Assembly: GCA_045837725.1 (NCBI GenBank)
Contig: JBEWZL010000038.1
Location: 1-64,000, forward strand
Source of the DNA: Vermamoeba vermiformis
Lineage: Eukaryota; Tubulinea; Echinamoebida
Length of the DNA stretch: 64,000 nt
Reading direction: 5' to 3'
Positions 51,101 through 62,993 of this stretch are shown here, piece by piece. The position numbers and the translations under genes were made by a program. The notes under the pieces were generated by a model. The model made no database searches and had not been told where the DNA came from. It saw only the letters and a program-made list of their open reading frames with translations. How positions within the stretch are numbered: the stretch's first letter is position 1; the number at the start of each line of letters is the position of its first letter.

Positions 51101-52289
51101 GTAATTCCGTTGTTAACGTAGAAGAATTCCTTGACTAATGCAATTGTACAGAGGATTCGTTCAAGGTATTGGCTGTGGTGCTGATGGCAGTACCCTCGGT
51201 GGAGCTACAATGGGCTACCCTGCAAATCAACCTGACATTAACAACGACTACAAATGTCCACCAAATGACGGAGGCCAACGAACAATGTACCCGTACCCTG
51301 CGCTCGTCACCACATTTGAAGATTACAACTACAACATTGATGTCTTCGAATCGGCCAAAGTGGTCCATTTCTCCGATCAAGACGGAATTATGGCTCTTTC
51401 AGCCGACATTACCAACTCGTACAATAATCCTCGTTACACCACCAACCCTGGCTTCATCAAAGTTACTGCAGTGTACCGCAAGGTGATTTACATTCGTGAC
51501 CTTGATTTGTTCTTGATTGGTGACATCGTTGCCGCAACAAACGGCCAGTGGGAGAAGAAAATTCTCGTGCACGCGTTGCAAAGCATCAACATCGATAAGA
51601 CTGCCACTACTGAAGTAACCGAAGAACTAGCAGGCGTCACGCACTACACCAACGTAAAGTCTGCTACTGTCATTGTTGACGACAGCGAGCCGAGCAATCC
51701 CGACCAAATTACCTACGATCTGCGCTCTGGCAATGCCTCGTTGATGATCGAAACTGTGTTCCCGAAGCAGTTCAAGTACACTTTGATTGGTGGTCGTACG
51801 CCCGAACAAGGTCACATTGCAGACTTTTGGGTCAAAGACTACAACGAAGGATTGAGCCCTAAATTTGCTTCATTGAACCACCCTCCATTAGAACCACAAG
51901 AAATTTACACGACGGTCTACGGTCCTACTTATAACGGTGGTTATGGTCGGTTCAGATTGGAGGTCACTTCTACCACTGGCGAACCAACGGACTACTTCTT
52001 GAACATGTACAGACCTACTATTGATGGCGTCAACAACAAGATGCCTGCCTACACTTCCTTCGAGGATGAAAATGTCTTTGGTGTCAAAATTTTGGATGAC
52101 CAGGGCAACACGGCGTACAAAGTGTCTTTCCCTAAAAAGGATACTTCCGCTCCGTACATTGGGGATCCCGTTCCACCTAGCCAATCAACTCCCGGAACTA
52201 CTCCGGGCAAACCAGTTATTAGCGGTGCTGCGTCGAATAGCTCAGTCTTCAGCGTGCTCATTGTCCTCATTAGTTTCTTGTTCTTTTAA
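48185..52289 (+). CDS. GPI-anchored heparinase II/III-like polysaccharide lyase
   Basis: A secreted protein of roughly 1,080 residues. Signal peptide MQLWMLYFALVGTIVAA; an N-terminal DNRLRE/CBM96-like domain (TVDTSLDCCFSGAYSIS, PILKFDISSIPSDASIIS, SLRPTLEITYS); a PKD/Ig-like domain (SASYSWVLKDVPPGTSF, FYQIELTVANSA); an alpha-helical lyase domain (WGFDCFDSDQKQHILTW, DAWGFTGKGGASAEGNGYG); and a heparinase II/III beta domain containing HLDIHTHYDQGAFSIYK, where the His and Asp residues resemble the family active site. The C terminus (PSQSTPGTTPGKP then a hydrophobic end SVLIVLISFLFF) fits GPI anchoring. The family cleaves uronic-acid polysaccharides by beta-elimination. A role in digesting bacterial or algal matrix is inferred. 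This architecture is mainly bacterial, yet the gene has more than ten typical introns. Confidence 0.85.
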
Positions 52290-52402
52290 TTCACAAATAT
52301 AAACCATTCGTAATTTCTTACAACTCGAATTCAATGCAATATTTGGCTTGCTCCGTACAAAAGATGTTAATTGAATTTTACGTATTTACATTTTTTTTCG
52401 CA

Positions 52403-54859
52403 CTAATTTAATAGCAAGTCTTCTTTGGTTATTATAAAAGTCATTGACTCTTTGCCTTGAGGAGTGATGCTCGTAGTAATAATATTATCGGAGTTCGGAT
52501 CGACTTGCATAATGCCGTAGAAATTGCTGCCGCCTTGACCCCATAACAATTCTTCCGAACTGCCGGCGTACGGACGAGGACCAAAATTCGATGGGCCGTA
52601 AAATCCGTTCAGAGGCGACACTGAATACTCGTAGATGCCTATAATAACAAAATAAAAAGCATTAGATCTTTCCAAATTTTATCAGTAGATCCGCTCCGAA
52701 CAATTTCTATCGACATTTTTTGTTGCAATAGGCATATTATATTAGTTAAAATACGCATATTATTATTATTTAAATCAAGTTAATTACCTTTTCGCAATTT
52801 AAAAGCTCCAGCCCAATGCCTGTCACCACTCAAAAACACGACGCCGTTGATATTATTTTGCACGATAAAATCTAAAATTTTTTGGCGCTCGACAGTACGA
52901 CCGGCCCAAACATCTGGCCCACGTGACACTTCCGTGAACGGGACCGAAGTTCCGATGAACTAATAAGGAAAGATTAGAAGTTGGATAGATAAAACCTTAT
53001 ATGGCAAGATAATATTATAGTACCTTAATTTGCGATGAATTATGACTCAGCAGCCAAGCGAACAGATCTTGCAATTGTTCCGCACCCAACATGGTCTTAG
53101 TTGGACTATCATTAGGCTATAATTAATAGTTTATGTTAATATAAGACATATATAGTATTATATAACTGCTTTTACGCTAATTATAAATGATTTTAAGCCA
53201 ATTTTACCTCGCTATTTGGGGATCTGAACGTTCTCGTGTCTACGATAAAAAATGACGTGCTGCCAATATCAAAACTGAAATAATGAGCCACGTCTAAATA
53301 TAGTCATTAGATCGATACATTTACTATAATAAGGAAATTTTTGTTCGTTGAACTTACTCTCGGGAGCGGTAGCGTTAAATTTGGGATTTTTCACGCCACA
53401 ATAATCTTTCCACGCTGTAATCGCGTCAAAATATCTGCCCTGCAAATGAAATTTATTAATTTTATTATCGAACCTAAAATAAATTTGATAAAATCTTACC
53501 GCTGTGCCTTGATCCCAGTCATTGTCAAGTTCGTGGTCGTCAACTGCAAGAAAAATCGATTAGAATTATGATTATTGCCAAATAAGGAAATATTCAATAT
53601 GACTTACGCATAAAGTAGCTCGGATAAGCGAATAATTGGCGAATATATTCGTCGTTGTAAACGGATCTGTACCGATAATGATAAAACGAAGTTTTTGTGC
53701 TGAGCGGGAACGGATGGTCCCAATAAATGAAATCTCCGAGAAATACATTGAAATCGGGTTGTTCTTCTGCCATAGCCTTAATACTACGAACAAATAAAAG
53801 TTAACCTAGATCCGACATCCAAATTTAAAATATCTTCTATTGAATAATTTTAGGCTGCGTATTGCCTATTATCACATAAAATATTATGATAAATTCGAAT
53901 ATAACGCTTACTTATATAAAGGCTCGTTTTGCTTGTAGATGCAGGATCCAAATCCGAACTTGAACGCATAATTGCTGGTAGGACTCGGAATAGGTCTCGT
54001 TTTAAATGTCTCTATTTCACTAGTCTCATCGCCATTATCAAATATGGCTTGGAATTCATAATCTGTTTCAGGCGTCAAATTCTCCAGCGTAATTCCAGCC
54101 AAAAAGTCTCCTTGTTCGGTTAAATCAAATTCATCTGTTTCTGTCCATTGTTGCGAGCCAACAGTACGATAGTACATGACCTATGTATATTTACGTATTA
54201 ATGAATATTCTGCTACAATTTTTGATGCAAAATGGATCTTGATCCGAAAATTATCTAAATTTGTAATTAGTTCAAAATGGACTTACAACTGAAGTGCGCT
54301 CAGAATTTCTTATTAAAAATGTCGCGGAGTTGTGGCTTAATTGCCCGCGGTTCAAGAGCTTCAAATTAAGCAAGGGCTGGTGTTCAGATTGCGTGATCCA
54401 AACAATGGAAGCGATGAAAATGAGCATAACGGTGCCAGCTAATACTAGATAAATATATTGCACGACTGGTGGCTCGGTAATTGATCCTATAAATTTTAGA
54501 AAATTAATTTATTTTTATGTTCCGGAACAGATCCGCAATTAATTTTTACGCCGTTTATTCATTAATTGCATTTAATATAGTGAATATTTACGTCAAATAA
54601 TACGCGAATAATAGTAATGCTTACTCCATCCTTTTGACCGTTTCGAGTTGTCGCGCCATCTCAGTCTCCGTCGTGACATTAAATATCCTGAGACGGACAA
54701 GGCGAGTGATATTGCCATAAATACCCAAAATGCTACTATCACTTGATAAAACGCATAAGCTGAAATTCCTGCCGCAAAAGCGACTATTGCCGCCATCCAC
54801 CAAAAAACGGCCACTACCAATGTTGCATCATAGCAACAAAGTAAGCAGCCTTTGGCCAT
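52403..54859 (-). CDS. Membrane-anchored PhoD-like phosphatase, copy 1
   Basis: The N terminus (MAKGCLLCCYDATLVVAVFW) has two or three hydrophobic segments and a basic RRRLRWRDNSKR loop, then another membrane helix (YIYLVLAGTVMLIFIASIV). An Fn3/PAP-like domain follows (NSATFLIRNSERTSV, LTPETDYEFQAIFDNG). The catalytic domain is PhoD-like: FGFGSCIY, VFLGDFIYWD, YFMVDDHELDNDWDQG, TSFFIVDTRTFRSP, GVVFLSGDRHWAGAF. The Asp/His metal ligands of PhoD (GDFIY, DDHE, GDRHW) are all present. PhoD enzymes are Ca/Fe-dependent phosphodi- or monoesterases, so release of phosphate from extracellular esters is likely. The start is set by alignment with the adjacent paralog; an in-frame ATG 20 codons upstream exists. 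Introns are short and many. Confidence 0.87.
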
Positions 54860-55030
54860 GGTTGTATTAATAATAATAAATGAAATGACAGCGAAAAAAA
54901 TCGGTTTTTGAAGGGCCAAACACGAAAAATGGAAATAATCGGAGAAAAGGCAGGTTACGGAACGGAAATTAAGGGATAATTTTGCGTGCTCATGGTTTAT
55001 TTACATATATGAAGGAGCTTCATAATATTT

Positions 55031-57296
55031 TTATCGCGTCAAGTCTTCTTTAGTGAGCGTAAAGACGACTGGATCTTGATCGAGCGGTTTTATCGATACT
55101 TGGAGGATATTATCGCTATTAGGATTAACATTGACTAGACCAAAAAATCTATTTTTTTCTCCGGCCCATAAGCGCTGTTCTGGCGAGTTACCGACATCCA
55201 CTTTACCGATCGGAGATGTAAACGCATCCCACGGCGAAACAGTGAACTCGTAAATACCTAAATAAATACAGTTAATATTTATAAAGCGATGATATAAATA
55301 TGACGCCGTTACTAACGAATTTGAATTCTTCGCGTAAGGTCAAATCCAGACTTTCTTACCTTTCCTAATTTGAAACGCGCCAGCCCAATGTCTATCGCCA
55401 GTTAATATCACCACACCGTTAATTCTATTATCGATAATAAAATTGATAATTTTGTTCTTCTCGTACTGTCTTGCTTGCCACGTATCGACCCCCGGCGCCC
55501 AGTCACTGAACGGCACTCCAAAAGTAACGAACTGAAATAATAAATATTAATATGCGTTCATATGAATATTAGTAAGTATGTAGTAGTACCTTAATTGACG
55601 AGCCATTCTTCGCTATTAACCAAGAAAATAGATCTTGCAACTGCGCATCTCCGAGCATAATTTTTTCAGGCCCATCTTTCTACAATAATATACCATTACT
55701 ATAATACTATTACTATATCGATTTAGTATATTATAATATTGCGTACCATACTATTAGGTGCTCTAAACGTTCTCGTGTCAGCCACAAAAAAGGATGTACT
55801 GCCCACGTCAAAAGTAAAATAATGCGTGGTGTCTGTCGTATTGTTAATATCCATATGAATAGTATTAGTATACTTAACGTACGAATTTGACCACTGCCAT
55901 TGAAGTTTGGAGGGTTCAACGAGCCTGCATAGTCGTACCACGCTTGGATCGCATCCGGGTACGGATTCTGTTCAAGAAGTTAGATCTGCCGTAGTTATAT
56001 CACTATAATACGTACTGCTATGCCTTGGTCCCAGTTATTTCTAAGCTCGTGGTCGTCAACTAAAAAGGAAGTTAAATCCGGTAAAATTGAAAAAAATTGT
56101 ACGTACACATAAAGTAGCTAGGATTGGATCCGAACAATTGAGCAATCTCTTTGCGATTATATACAGTTCTATATTGATATCTGTAGAAATCTACGTCGTT
56201 GTGCAGCGGGAACGGGTGTTCGTGGTAAATGAAATCTCCCAAAAACAGATTGAAATCGATCGGGCCTTGCGAAATGATTTGTTTGATGCTGCAAATGCAT
56301 TAATATTACGTACTATAATACTGCAAATGGAATATAATATTAATGATAAATAAGTACCCGTCTAGTGGTTGGTTCGTTTGTGGATTTGAATAGATGCACG
56401 ATCCAAATGCGAAATTGAATGCGTAAGTGCTATTAGGACTAGGAATAGGTCTAGTAGTAAATGTACCAGCCACAATTGTTTCAGCACCACCGTCGTATAT
56501 GAATTGATATTGGTACGTTGTGTCCGGTTGCAAATCCATCGTGGTCACGGATGCCACATAATCGTTGATATCTTTCAAACTATACGACGTCGATGAGGTC
56601 CATTTAGAAGCTTGTTGCGTCTTATATTGTAACACCTAAATAACAGTATTAGTCCTATTTCGCCTCGAGTACATCCGGACCGATCAGATTCGATTCAAAT
56701 TTTAAATTCATCAAGCGCTTAAATAATACTAAAGTGTACTTACTACTGCTGATCTATAAGGGTTTCTGACTAAAAATGAAGCAGAATTGTGGCTCAGTTG
56801 ACCTTTGACTTGGAATTTAAGGTCCTCCAAATTTTTGTACTTTGACTGCGTGATCCAAACAATCGAACCGGCAAAGAGAAGCATAAAGAGTATTAAATAG
56901 CCTAAGTATATCCATTGGATCACTGGAGCGGTCGTAAGCTTGCCTAGAAAAATAAAGTACGTTAATTTAGTGTCGGATCCAGAAAAGCTTCAACGGAGAA
57001 AATCTTTAAGCCGCTAATATTTTCTAATTATTATATTCAATTTTTCTATGAAAGTACTTACGCCAATTCTTGTCTTTTTTGCTTTTTTGTCTCCATCCGC
57101 GTCGTCTTCTTGACATTACAAATCCGATCGTGATGAGAACGAGGCCAATAAATAAAATGACCCAAAAAGCAATGACCGCTTCTAAATAACTATATATAGA
57201 AACAAAGCCTGCTAAGATTATAATGCATGCAATCAAGCACAAGAAACTGAACACGAAGATGGCTTCGTAACAACGAATCAAATTGCCTTGCGCCAT
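55031..57296 (-). CDS. Membrane-anchored PhoD-like phosphatase, copy 2
   Basis: Tandem paralog of the gene at 52403-54859, with the same plan: N-terminal membrane segments (MAQGNLIRCYEAIFVFSFLC, VIAFWVILFIGLVLITIG), RRRRGWRQKSKKD, a further helix (YLILFMLLFAGSIVWIT), Fn3-like domain (NSASFLVRNPYRSAV) and PhoD motifs FAFGSCIY, LFLGDFIYHEH, YFMVDDHELRNNWDQG, TSFFVADTRTFRAP, GVVILTGDRHWAGAF. It ends TKEDLTR. A gtacgt..gacag intron joins NGSGQI to HTTHYFTFDVG. Metal ligands are intact. About 170 bp separates it from copy 1, so the pair arose by tandem duplication; the N-terminal membrane module was duplicated with the enzyme. Confidence 0.87.
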
Positions 57297-57795
57297 TTGC
57301 AAACGAGGTATTACGAGTAAAAAAAATAGTAAAATGGATATTTTGCAATCAACTCGTAATTAAAGAGCGAGACGGCCGGAGTAAGTTTGTAAATTGCGTT
57401 AATTTTCGATCAAATCTAGATAATTATTTAAATTTAACAAAGAGGCGCTAAAGTGGCCTCGCTATTCGATGCGCGTTTTGGCTTATTATTTTGGTATCCA
57501 GCAAATATTAAATCGATTGTCTAAAGATCAAAATAGGCGCAATTTTCAAATCTAGGCTTGGTTGTTGTACGTACCGAATTTCAATACGTCATATTAATAA
57601 TTGTTCAACTAGTGTGGTAAATATGAAATAGAACGTTGTTTTTGAGCCTTTGAATTGCTCTACTGTGGTTTTGCGTTGGTTCGTATTTTTTCACTAATTA
57701 TCCCACTAACGCCGATAAACACCACAAAACAATGGCACCTACGCGTGTTTGAATTAATAACACCCTATATATATATACGAACTCCACATCAAGCA
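57297..57795. promoter_or_regulatory. Divergent intergenic region (499 bp)
   Basis: Between the starts of PhoD copy 2 (minus) and the CUE-PhyH gene (plus). No gene seen. An AT run (ctatatatatatatac) near 57764 lies about 30 bp upstream of the CUE-PhyH ATG and could be a TATA-type element. Confidence 0.35.
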
Positions 57796-59818
57796 ATGTC
57801 GAACAAATCTTTGGAAACTTTACAAACTCTATTCCCAACCTTAAGTCCGGAAGTAATTGCAATGTAAGGCCAATTTAATAACAATACGAAGTGAATAATA
57901 TTAAAATAATTTTAGAGCACGCAATTAATGACGTTTGTGTAGAGTTCAGCAACAATGCGGAGGAGATCTTGATAAAACAATTATTAGCTTGTCAAATTTG
58001 GCACCGGTATGTATTTTGAGATCTTGCATATGACGATAATAATAAAATAGATGACGTACGGCATCAATTAATAGTGTATTGATTTTTTGTTGAAGCCTCA
58101 AAAGCCATCTGCAGCCCCGCCAAAGCAACAAATAAATTCAGCGCCACCTAAATTACCGCCAAAAACTGCTGTAAAAGCCCAACAATTCCCTGGTCCCCAA
58201 AAACTATCGAATGTAAATAATACGCAGCCGAAACAACAATTTAATGCCCCGCCAAAACAACGATTATCCACGCCAGTGCCAATGCAACAAAATTACGCTA
58301 ATAATACGCAATATAATAATCAGCCTCAAAATATTCAGCCAGTTGCACCAAAACAACCGGTCATGCAAAATCAAATTGGTCAACAACAACAAAATTTCAA
58401 TCAGCAACAAAATCAAATTCAAAATCAGCAAAATAATGCGGTGCATATTCCTCCGAGCAATCACCGTCAAGATTTTTGGCGCCAAATGGTATCTAATTTT
58501 CTGCCGCAAAATCAGCATCAAAATCAAACTCAACAAAATCAATCGGCTCACGCAATTCAACAAGCCTAATATTGACGATGAATATCAATTAGCTCCCGTT
58601 GGATTTGTGCCGCAAGGAGTGCCTAATAAGCCGTTAACGAGCAACAAATTAACGCGCGAACAAAAATTGACGTTCATTGAACAAGGCTACATTGTGGTGC
58701 CTAATATCGTGCCAAAAAAATTCACTGACGCAGCATTAAGGTACCTTAATATATCGATATATTAATAATAGTCGTATTTAATTATAATATTATGCTAGAG
58801 TTATTAATGCGCGAATGGGCAAAGGCACGGGAGGACCAGGTGAAGCGTTGCTTGCAAAATTTAAAACGTGGTTCCCTGAGCTCTGCATCAGCTCGCAAAT
58901 ATTGAATTTGTTCTATCAGACACCAGTGTATAGTTTGATATACGACTTGCTCGGAGAATTCGAACGACCAAATGCTGGGCAGATTACGATGAGGTAACTT
59001 CAAACAACTTTTTTCAAAATTTTAGTAACTGAACTAAATATGGTAAGAAATAATAGATTCCCTGGTGATCTTTGCATTGAGACTGATAACGGTTTTGGAA
59101 AAGTGGTCGATCTGTTGACAAATTTGATGAGCCCGCAGAATGCTCGAAACACATCCGAAGAAGGAATGAGTCCACTTCCTTTTTGGGACCGCGTAAGTGA
59201 TATATAATACGCCTATCTTACAAAATCTAACATTTTATGCTAGACGTGGCATGTAGACGGCATTCCTATCGAAGACTCGCAAAAAGAGGTACGTGCGCCA
59301 TTGGATCTCGAGTTACTTAACTAACTCTCTCGTAGGTCACAACATTTTCGCTGTTAGCAGGCGTATTTTTGCACGATATCGACGAGGAGCTCTTCGGCAA
59401 TCTCACTGTGTATCCTGGCTCGCACACTGCTTTGGCAGCCTATATCAACTCACTTGGAGGTCCTAGTATGCTTCAGAGCAGTGTCATAAAGCGTGCTCAG
59501 GTAATACTCAAGACCTTCATAATATATATGGCAATGATATACTGAACAAATGTTAGGCACCTGTTGAAGGACCAGTCCAAGTCAAAGGTCGGCGTGGATC
59601 CGTTGTCATATTCCATGGACTAATGGCGCATGCGATCGCCCCAAATATTACTCCAAATATCAGATATGTAATATATTATCGAATTCATGCGTAAGTAGAT
59701 ATTTGGTTGCCTGCATCCGATTTTAACTTTTGTCTTCAGTAAAAAGCCAACCTACAGACCGGAGACGATTGAAAATATTTGGATAGAATACGTTGGTTTG
59801 CAAGATTTATTACATTAG
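57796..59818 (+). CDS. CUE domain-PhyH (2-oxoglutarate oxygenase) fusion
   Basis: Two short first exons encode a CUE-like ubiquitin-binding domain: LETLQTLFPTLSPEVIA joined to VQQQCGGDLDKTIISLSNLAP. A Pro/Gln/Asn-rich linker of about 150 residues follows, then a phytanoyl-CoA dioxygenase-like domain: LTFIEQGYIVVPNIV, TWHVDGIP (HxD iron ligands), LTVYPGSHTAL, and VVIFHGLMAHAIAPN with a downstream Arg for 2-oxoglutarate. It ends IEYVGLQDLLH. The frame changes by one base between the Gln-rich linker and PNIDDEYQLAP. A 76-nt intron (58488 gtatct to aacaag) would fix it, but that sequence is itself Gln/Asn-rich and coding-like, so a +1 shift is an alternative. The substrate is unknown; the fusion suggests recruitment to ubiquitinated proteins. 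Confidence 0.82.
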
Positions 59819-59872
59819 TTTGAATTTTATATAATATCTGTTAGTAAAGCTGTACATAGGATTGATTTTTTT

Positions 59873-60468
59873 TTACTTCAAGTTTTTCTTTCCCCAGAAG
59901 GTCAGTGCGCCAAGCAATGCGAACAAAGGAATTTGAAAGTAGAAGGTACGTTTAGTTCTATTTAAATACGGAATTTAGCCATCGTGCAAGAATTTTGAAC
60001 GAGATCTTATCTTACCTTCCCAAAACGTAGCTAGGAAAGAAAGCAAGTGTGCCTCCAAAAAATACTACAGTAAAGTAGTCGAGAATAAGCTTTACTGGCG
60101 ACTGGACAGGGCTATTTGCGAAAATTAGGAATTAAATCAAAAATTGATTATCTTGATCTCACCTTCGTAAAGCAATCTTGAGCATGACAATACCGGAGGC
60201 AATCCAACTCATCGTGCTCCAATTCCAAACAGCTCGGACACTGTCAAATAGCGGTTTTAGCGAGCAGATCAAACTCAAAAAATCACTTATAATTAACACG
60301 ATCGATCAAATAGACTTACACGTCCTTAGTTCGATCTCGGATGTCTTTGGAATGGTCTACAAAATTTAAAACCTTCGTTTCACCGAGGTATTGGTGGATG
60401 GCTGAGATTGCGAGGAGAGATGCGCCGGCAATGGCCAATGGATAGTTCGGTTCCTGACCGGATGACAT
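59873..60468 (-). CDS. Small multi-pass membrane protein
   Basis: Four exons give about 136 residues starting MSSGQEPNYPLAIAGASLLA and ending FWGKKNLK. There are three or four hydrophobic segments: LAIAGASLLAISAI, MSWIASGIVMLKIAL, TVVFFGGTLAFFPSYVLG and QIPLFALLGALTF. Loops are charged (DHSKDIRDRTKD) and the tail is basic. I do not recognise the family; an organelle or ER membrane protein is possible. It ends 54 bp from the end of the convergent CUE-PhyH gene and shares a 332-bp divergent promoter region with the WLM gene. Confidence 0.65.
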
Positions 60469-60800
60469 TGTATGGTGTGGTATGCTAGATGGTTAGCTGA
60501 TTATGACGTTGAAGGAACTGAATTAACTATTTAAGGCCTGCGGACGGTGCTTCCGTTTGCTCCGTGTTACGAAATTTCATTCCGGGCTGAACTCATAACG
60601 TGATTGTAGTGGCAAAAGTAATTAAGTAGATTATTATTTGCAAAAAACTTGCATTCCTAATACAGCAGTAGGTCGCGTGACTGGTTCCCGTCATTTTCCG
60701 GATTTCCAATTTTCTGAACTCGGTGAACAAAAGAAACATTAAAGAGTTCGGCGTTGATTATTTTGAGAACATAACAGAGGCAACACGCACTCTCTGTCGA
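60469..60800. promoter_or_regulatory. Divergent intergenic region (332 bp)
   Basis: Between the starts of the small membrane protein (minus) and the WLM protease (plus). No coding frame or distinct motif seen. Confidence 0.35.
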
Positions 60801-62903
60801 ATGGAGCAAGGTCATCCGTCAGCAACCGATCGAGTCAATTTCACTCTCATCCATAAAGGTACGTCTTTTAAACGGAAAAATTAATTACGATAAAATTGTA
60901 TCCCATTAAGTTTTGTATTCAAATTATCTAATATTAATTTAAGCAACCGTACATCCGCCAAAATTGAAAAATAATTATTAAATATTTTTATTGCCTAGGA
61001 GAGTCATATTTGATGAATAGAAGTAATGAAGAAACCGTAGAAGAATTCGCAAAATTTTTAGAAGCTCAACTGGGCGTCAGTTTAGCCACGCAAAAATTAG
61101 TTCGCAAAGGAAAGAATATTCTAAGCGAAAATAAGGACCAAAAATTAGGGAAATTGGTAAGTAATAAAATTATTATATAATTAGGATAAATTGGAAGCGC
61201 TAGTCAATTTCTTAAAACTTTCAAAAATGACACGATCCCGGATCTCGATCTAACGCGTTTATAGGAGTTGAAATCAGGTTCTAAAATTATGCTTATTGGA
61301 TCCAGTGCAGATGACGTATTGAAAATTCAATCCATGAAAGAAGACAAGTTGATGCGCGGATTTGACGAAGAGAAAAAACTTCACAAAGGTAACTACCATT
61401 ATGATTGCATAATTTAATAGACATGCATATTAATATATATTATGTATAGCGAAGAAAGAGGTCAAATCAAGCCCTTACATTGGTCGTTACGAAGTTTTGC
61501 CTCAATTTACGAATCCATCTCCAGCCAAAGCGATGAAACTTTTACGAAGAATATCAACAGACCCTGGTATACTCGCCATAATGAAAAAGTATAATTGGCA
61601 CGTGGGCACGTTAAAAGAAATGCCACCAGAAGGCATGGTCGGAGTGAGCGAAGTCTGTATTCTCGGCTACAATCAAAATATGGGCGAAGCAATTGCATTG
61701 AGATTGCGCACTGATAATTTAAAGGGATTTAGATACTATAATGTTATTATGGAGACTAGTAAGTATAAACAATTTCAGTTTTTTCAGGTTCAGTGAACTA
61801 ACGGTTCTGTGAATTGACAGTGCTTCATGAATTATGTCACATGGTACACAGCGAACACGATTCGAAATTTTGGACTTTATTCCGTCAATTAAAGCGAGAA
61901 TATGAAAGTCTTGATTGGACCAAGTCAACGTAAGTTGAATAAGAATAATTAAATATGAAAATATATTCTAATGATTATTATAGAGCGCATACTATTAGAG
62001 GAGGCACGTTTCAGCCAAGTATCAATAAAAATATGGAAAATAATTGGCAGGACGACAGTTCGGACGAAGAAATGGAAGAAGAATCAGCGCACATGTTGAA
62101 TCCGAATGCGGATGCGGACATTATTCATCAATTGAACCCGAGAGAATTAGCAGCTGAAGCGGCAACATTACGATGGATGTCACAGCATAACAAAGACGTT
62201 ATTAGAGAAGATCCAAAAACAGCAGATCCGCATGAAAAAATGGACGTTGAACCGACTCACGATCACTGCACATCATTTGCATAGTCACGGACATGCAATT
62301 AATAATCAAAATTCTGCAAATAAGCCAGTAGTTAGTGACCAGCCAAAAGTCCCGGTTCAACCTAAACAACAAGAAGTTTCAGTGAAAAAAGAGCCGTGGG
62401 AATGTCCCTCGTGTCATTACCACAACGAAGTGACAGAAAATATCTGTGAAATTTGTCAAAATCATCGATCAAATGTCCCCGCGCCAGCACCAGAGAACGT
62501 AATCGGAAAGAACGCCGAAGAAATTAAAACGGAAATTAACTCCGAAGCGGATCTGGTCAACATTCACGATTCAACTGCAAATTTGGGAGAAAAATTAGAA
62601 CAAGCGATGAATAATTTTATAGTCTCTGTTACTGGTCCTGAAGCTAAGGCCGGTTTATCGACAATTTTCACCATTTGCAAGAATATTTTGGAGAATCCGA
62701 ACGAACAAAAATTCAAAAGCGTGCCATTGGCCAATAAGAATTTCAACGCTAAAGTCGGAAGATTTCCGAAAGCCATTGAAGTAATGAAAGTTATTGGGTT
62801 CAAAGAAGATCCGACAAAAGGCACAATTTCATTCGCTAGAAACGATCCTGTATTATTATGGCTTGCTAAATCGACTATTGAAAGCAAAATATCTGTTTTA
62901 TAA
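60801..62903 (+). CDS. UBL-WLM metalloprotease with zinc finger and PUB domain (Wss1-like)
   Basis: Domains in order: a ubiquitin-like fold (RVNFTLIHKG, VEEFAKFLEAQLGVSLAT, KLVRKGKNILSEN, KSGSKIMLIGSS); a WLM domain with zinc-protease motif VLHELCHMVHSEHDSKFW (HExxHxxxxxH, catalytic Glu present); an acidic linker (DDSSDEEMEEES); a RanBP2-type zinc finger (WECPSCHYHNEVTENICEIC); and a C-terminal PUB domain (AMNNFIVSVTGPEAKAG, GFKEDPTKGTISFARND) that would bind p97/Cdc48. WLM proteases such as yeast Wss1 cut DNA-protein crosslinks and SUMO-marked proteins with Cdc48. This arrangement is like the plant PUB-WLM proteins. A +1 frame change lies at 62245-62275 in the linker between WLM and the zinc finger; no intron fits. 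Confidence 0.85.
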
Positions 62904-62993
62904 ATTGTAAATAACTAACAATCAAAATGTAAATAAAAAAGTGTTTTTTCAACGTTTAGTCAAACGAATGTTGGATCTGCATCAAAATATTTA

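Noticed and set aside
58488-58563. Counting the CUE-PhyH frame change as a certain +1 site
   Set aside because: A 76-nt gt..ag intron also restores the frame, although its sequence is coding-like.
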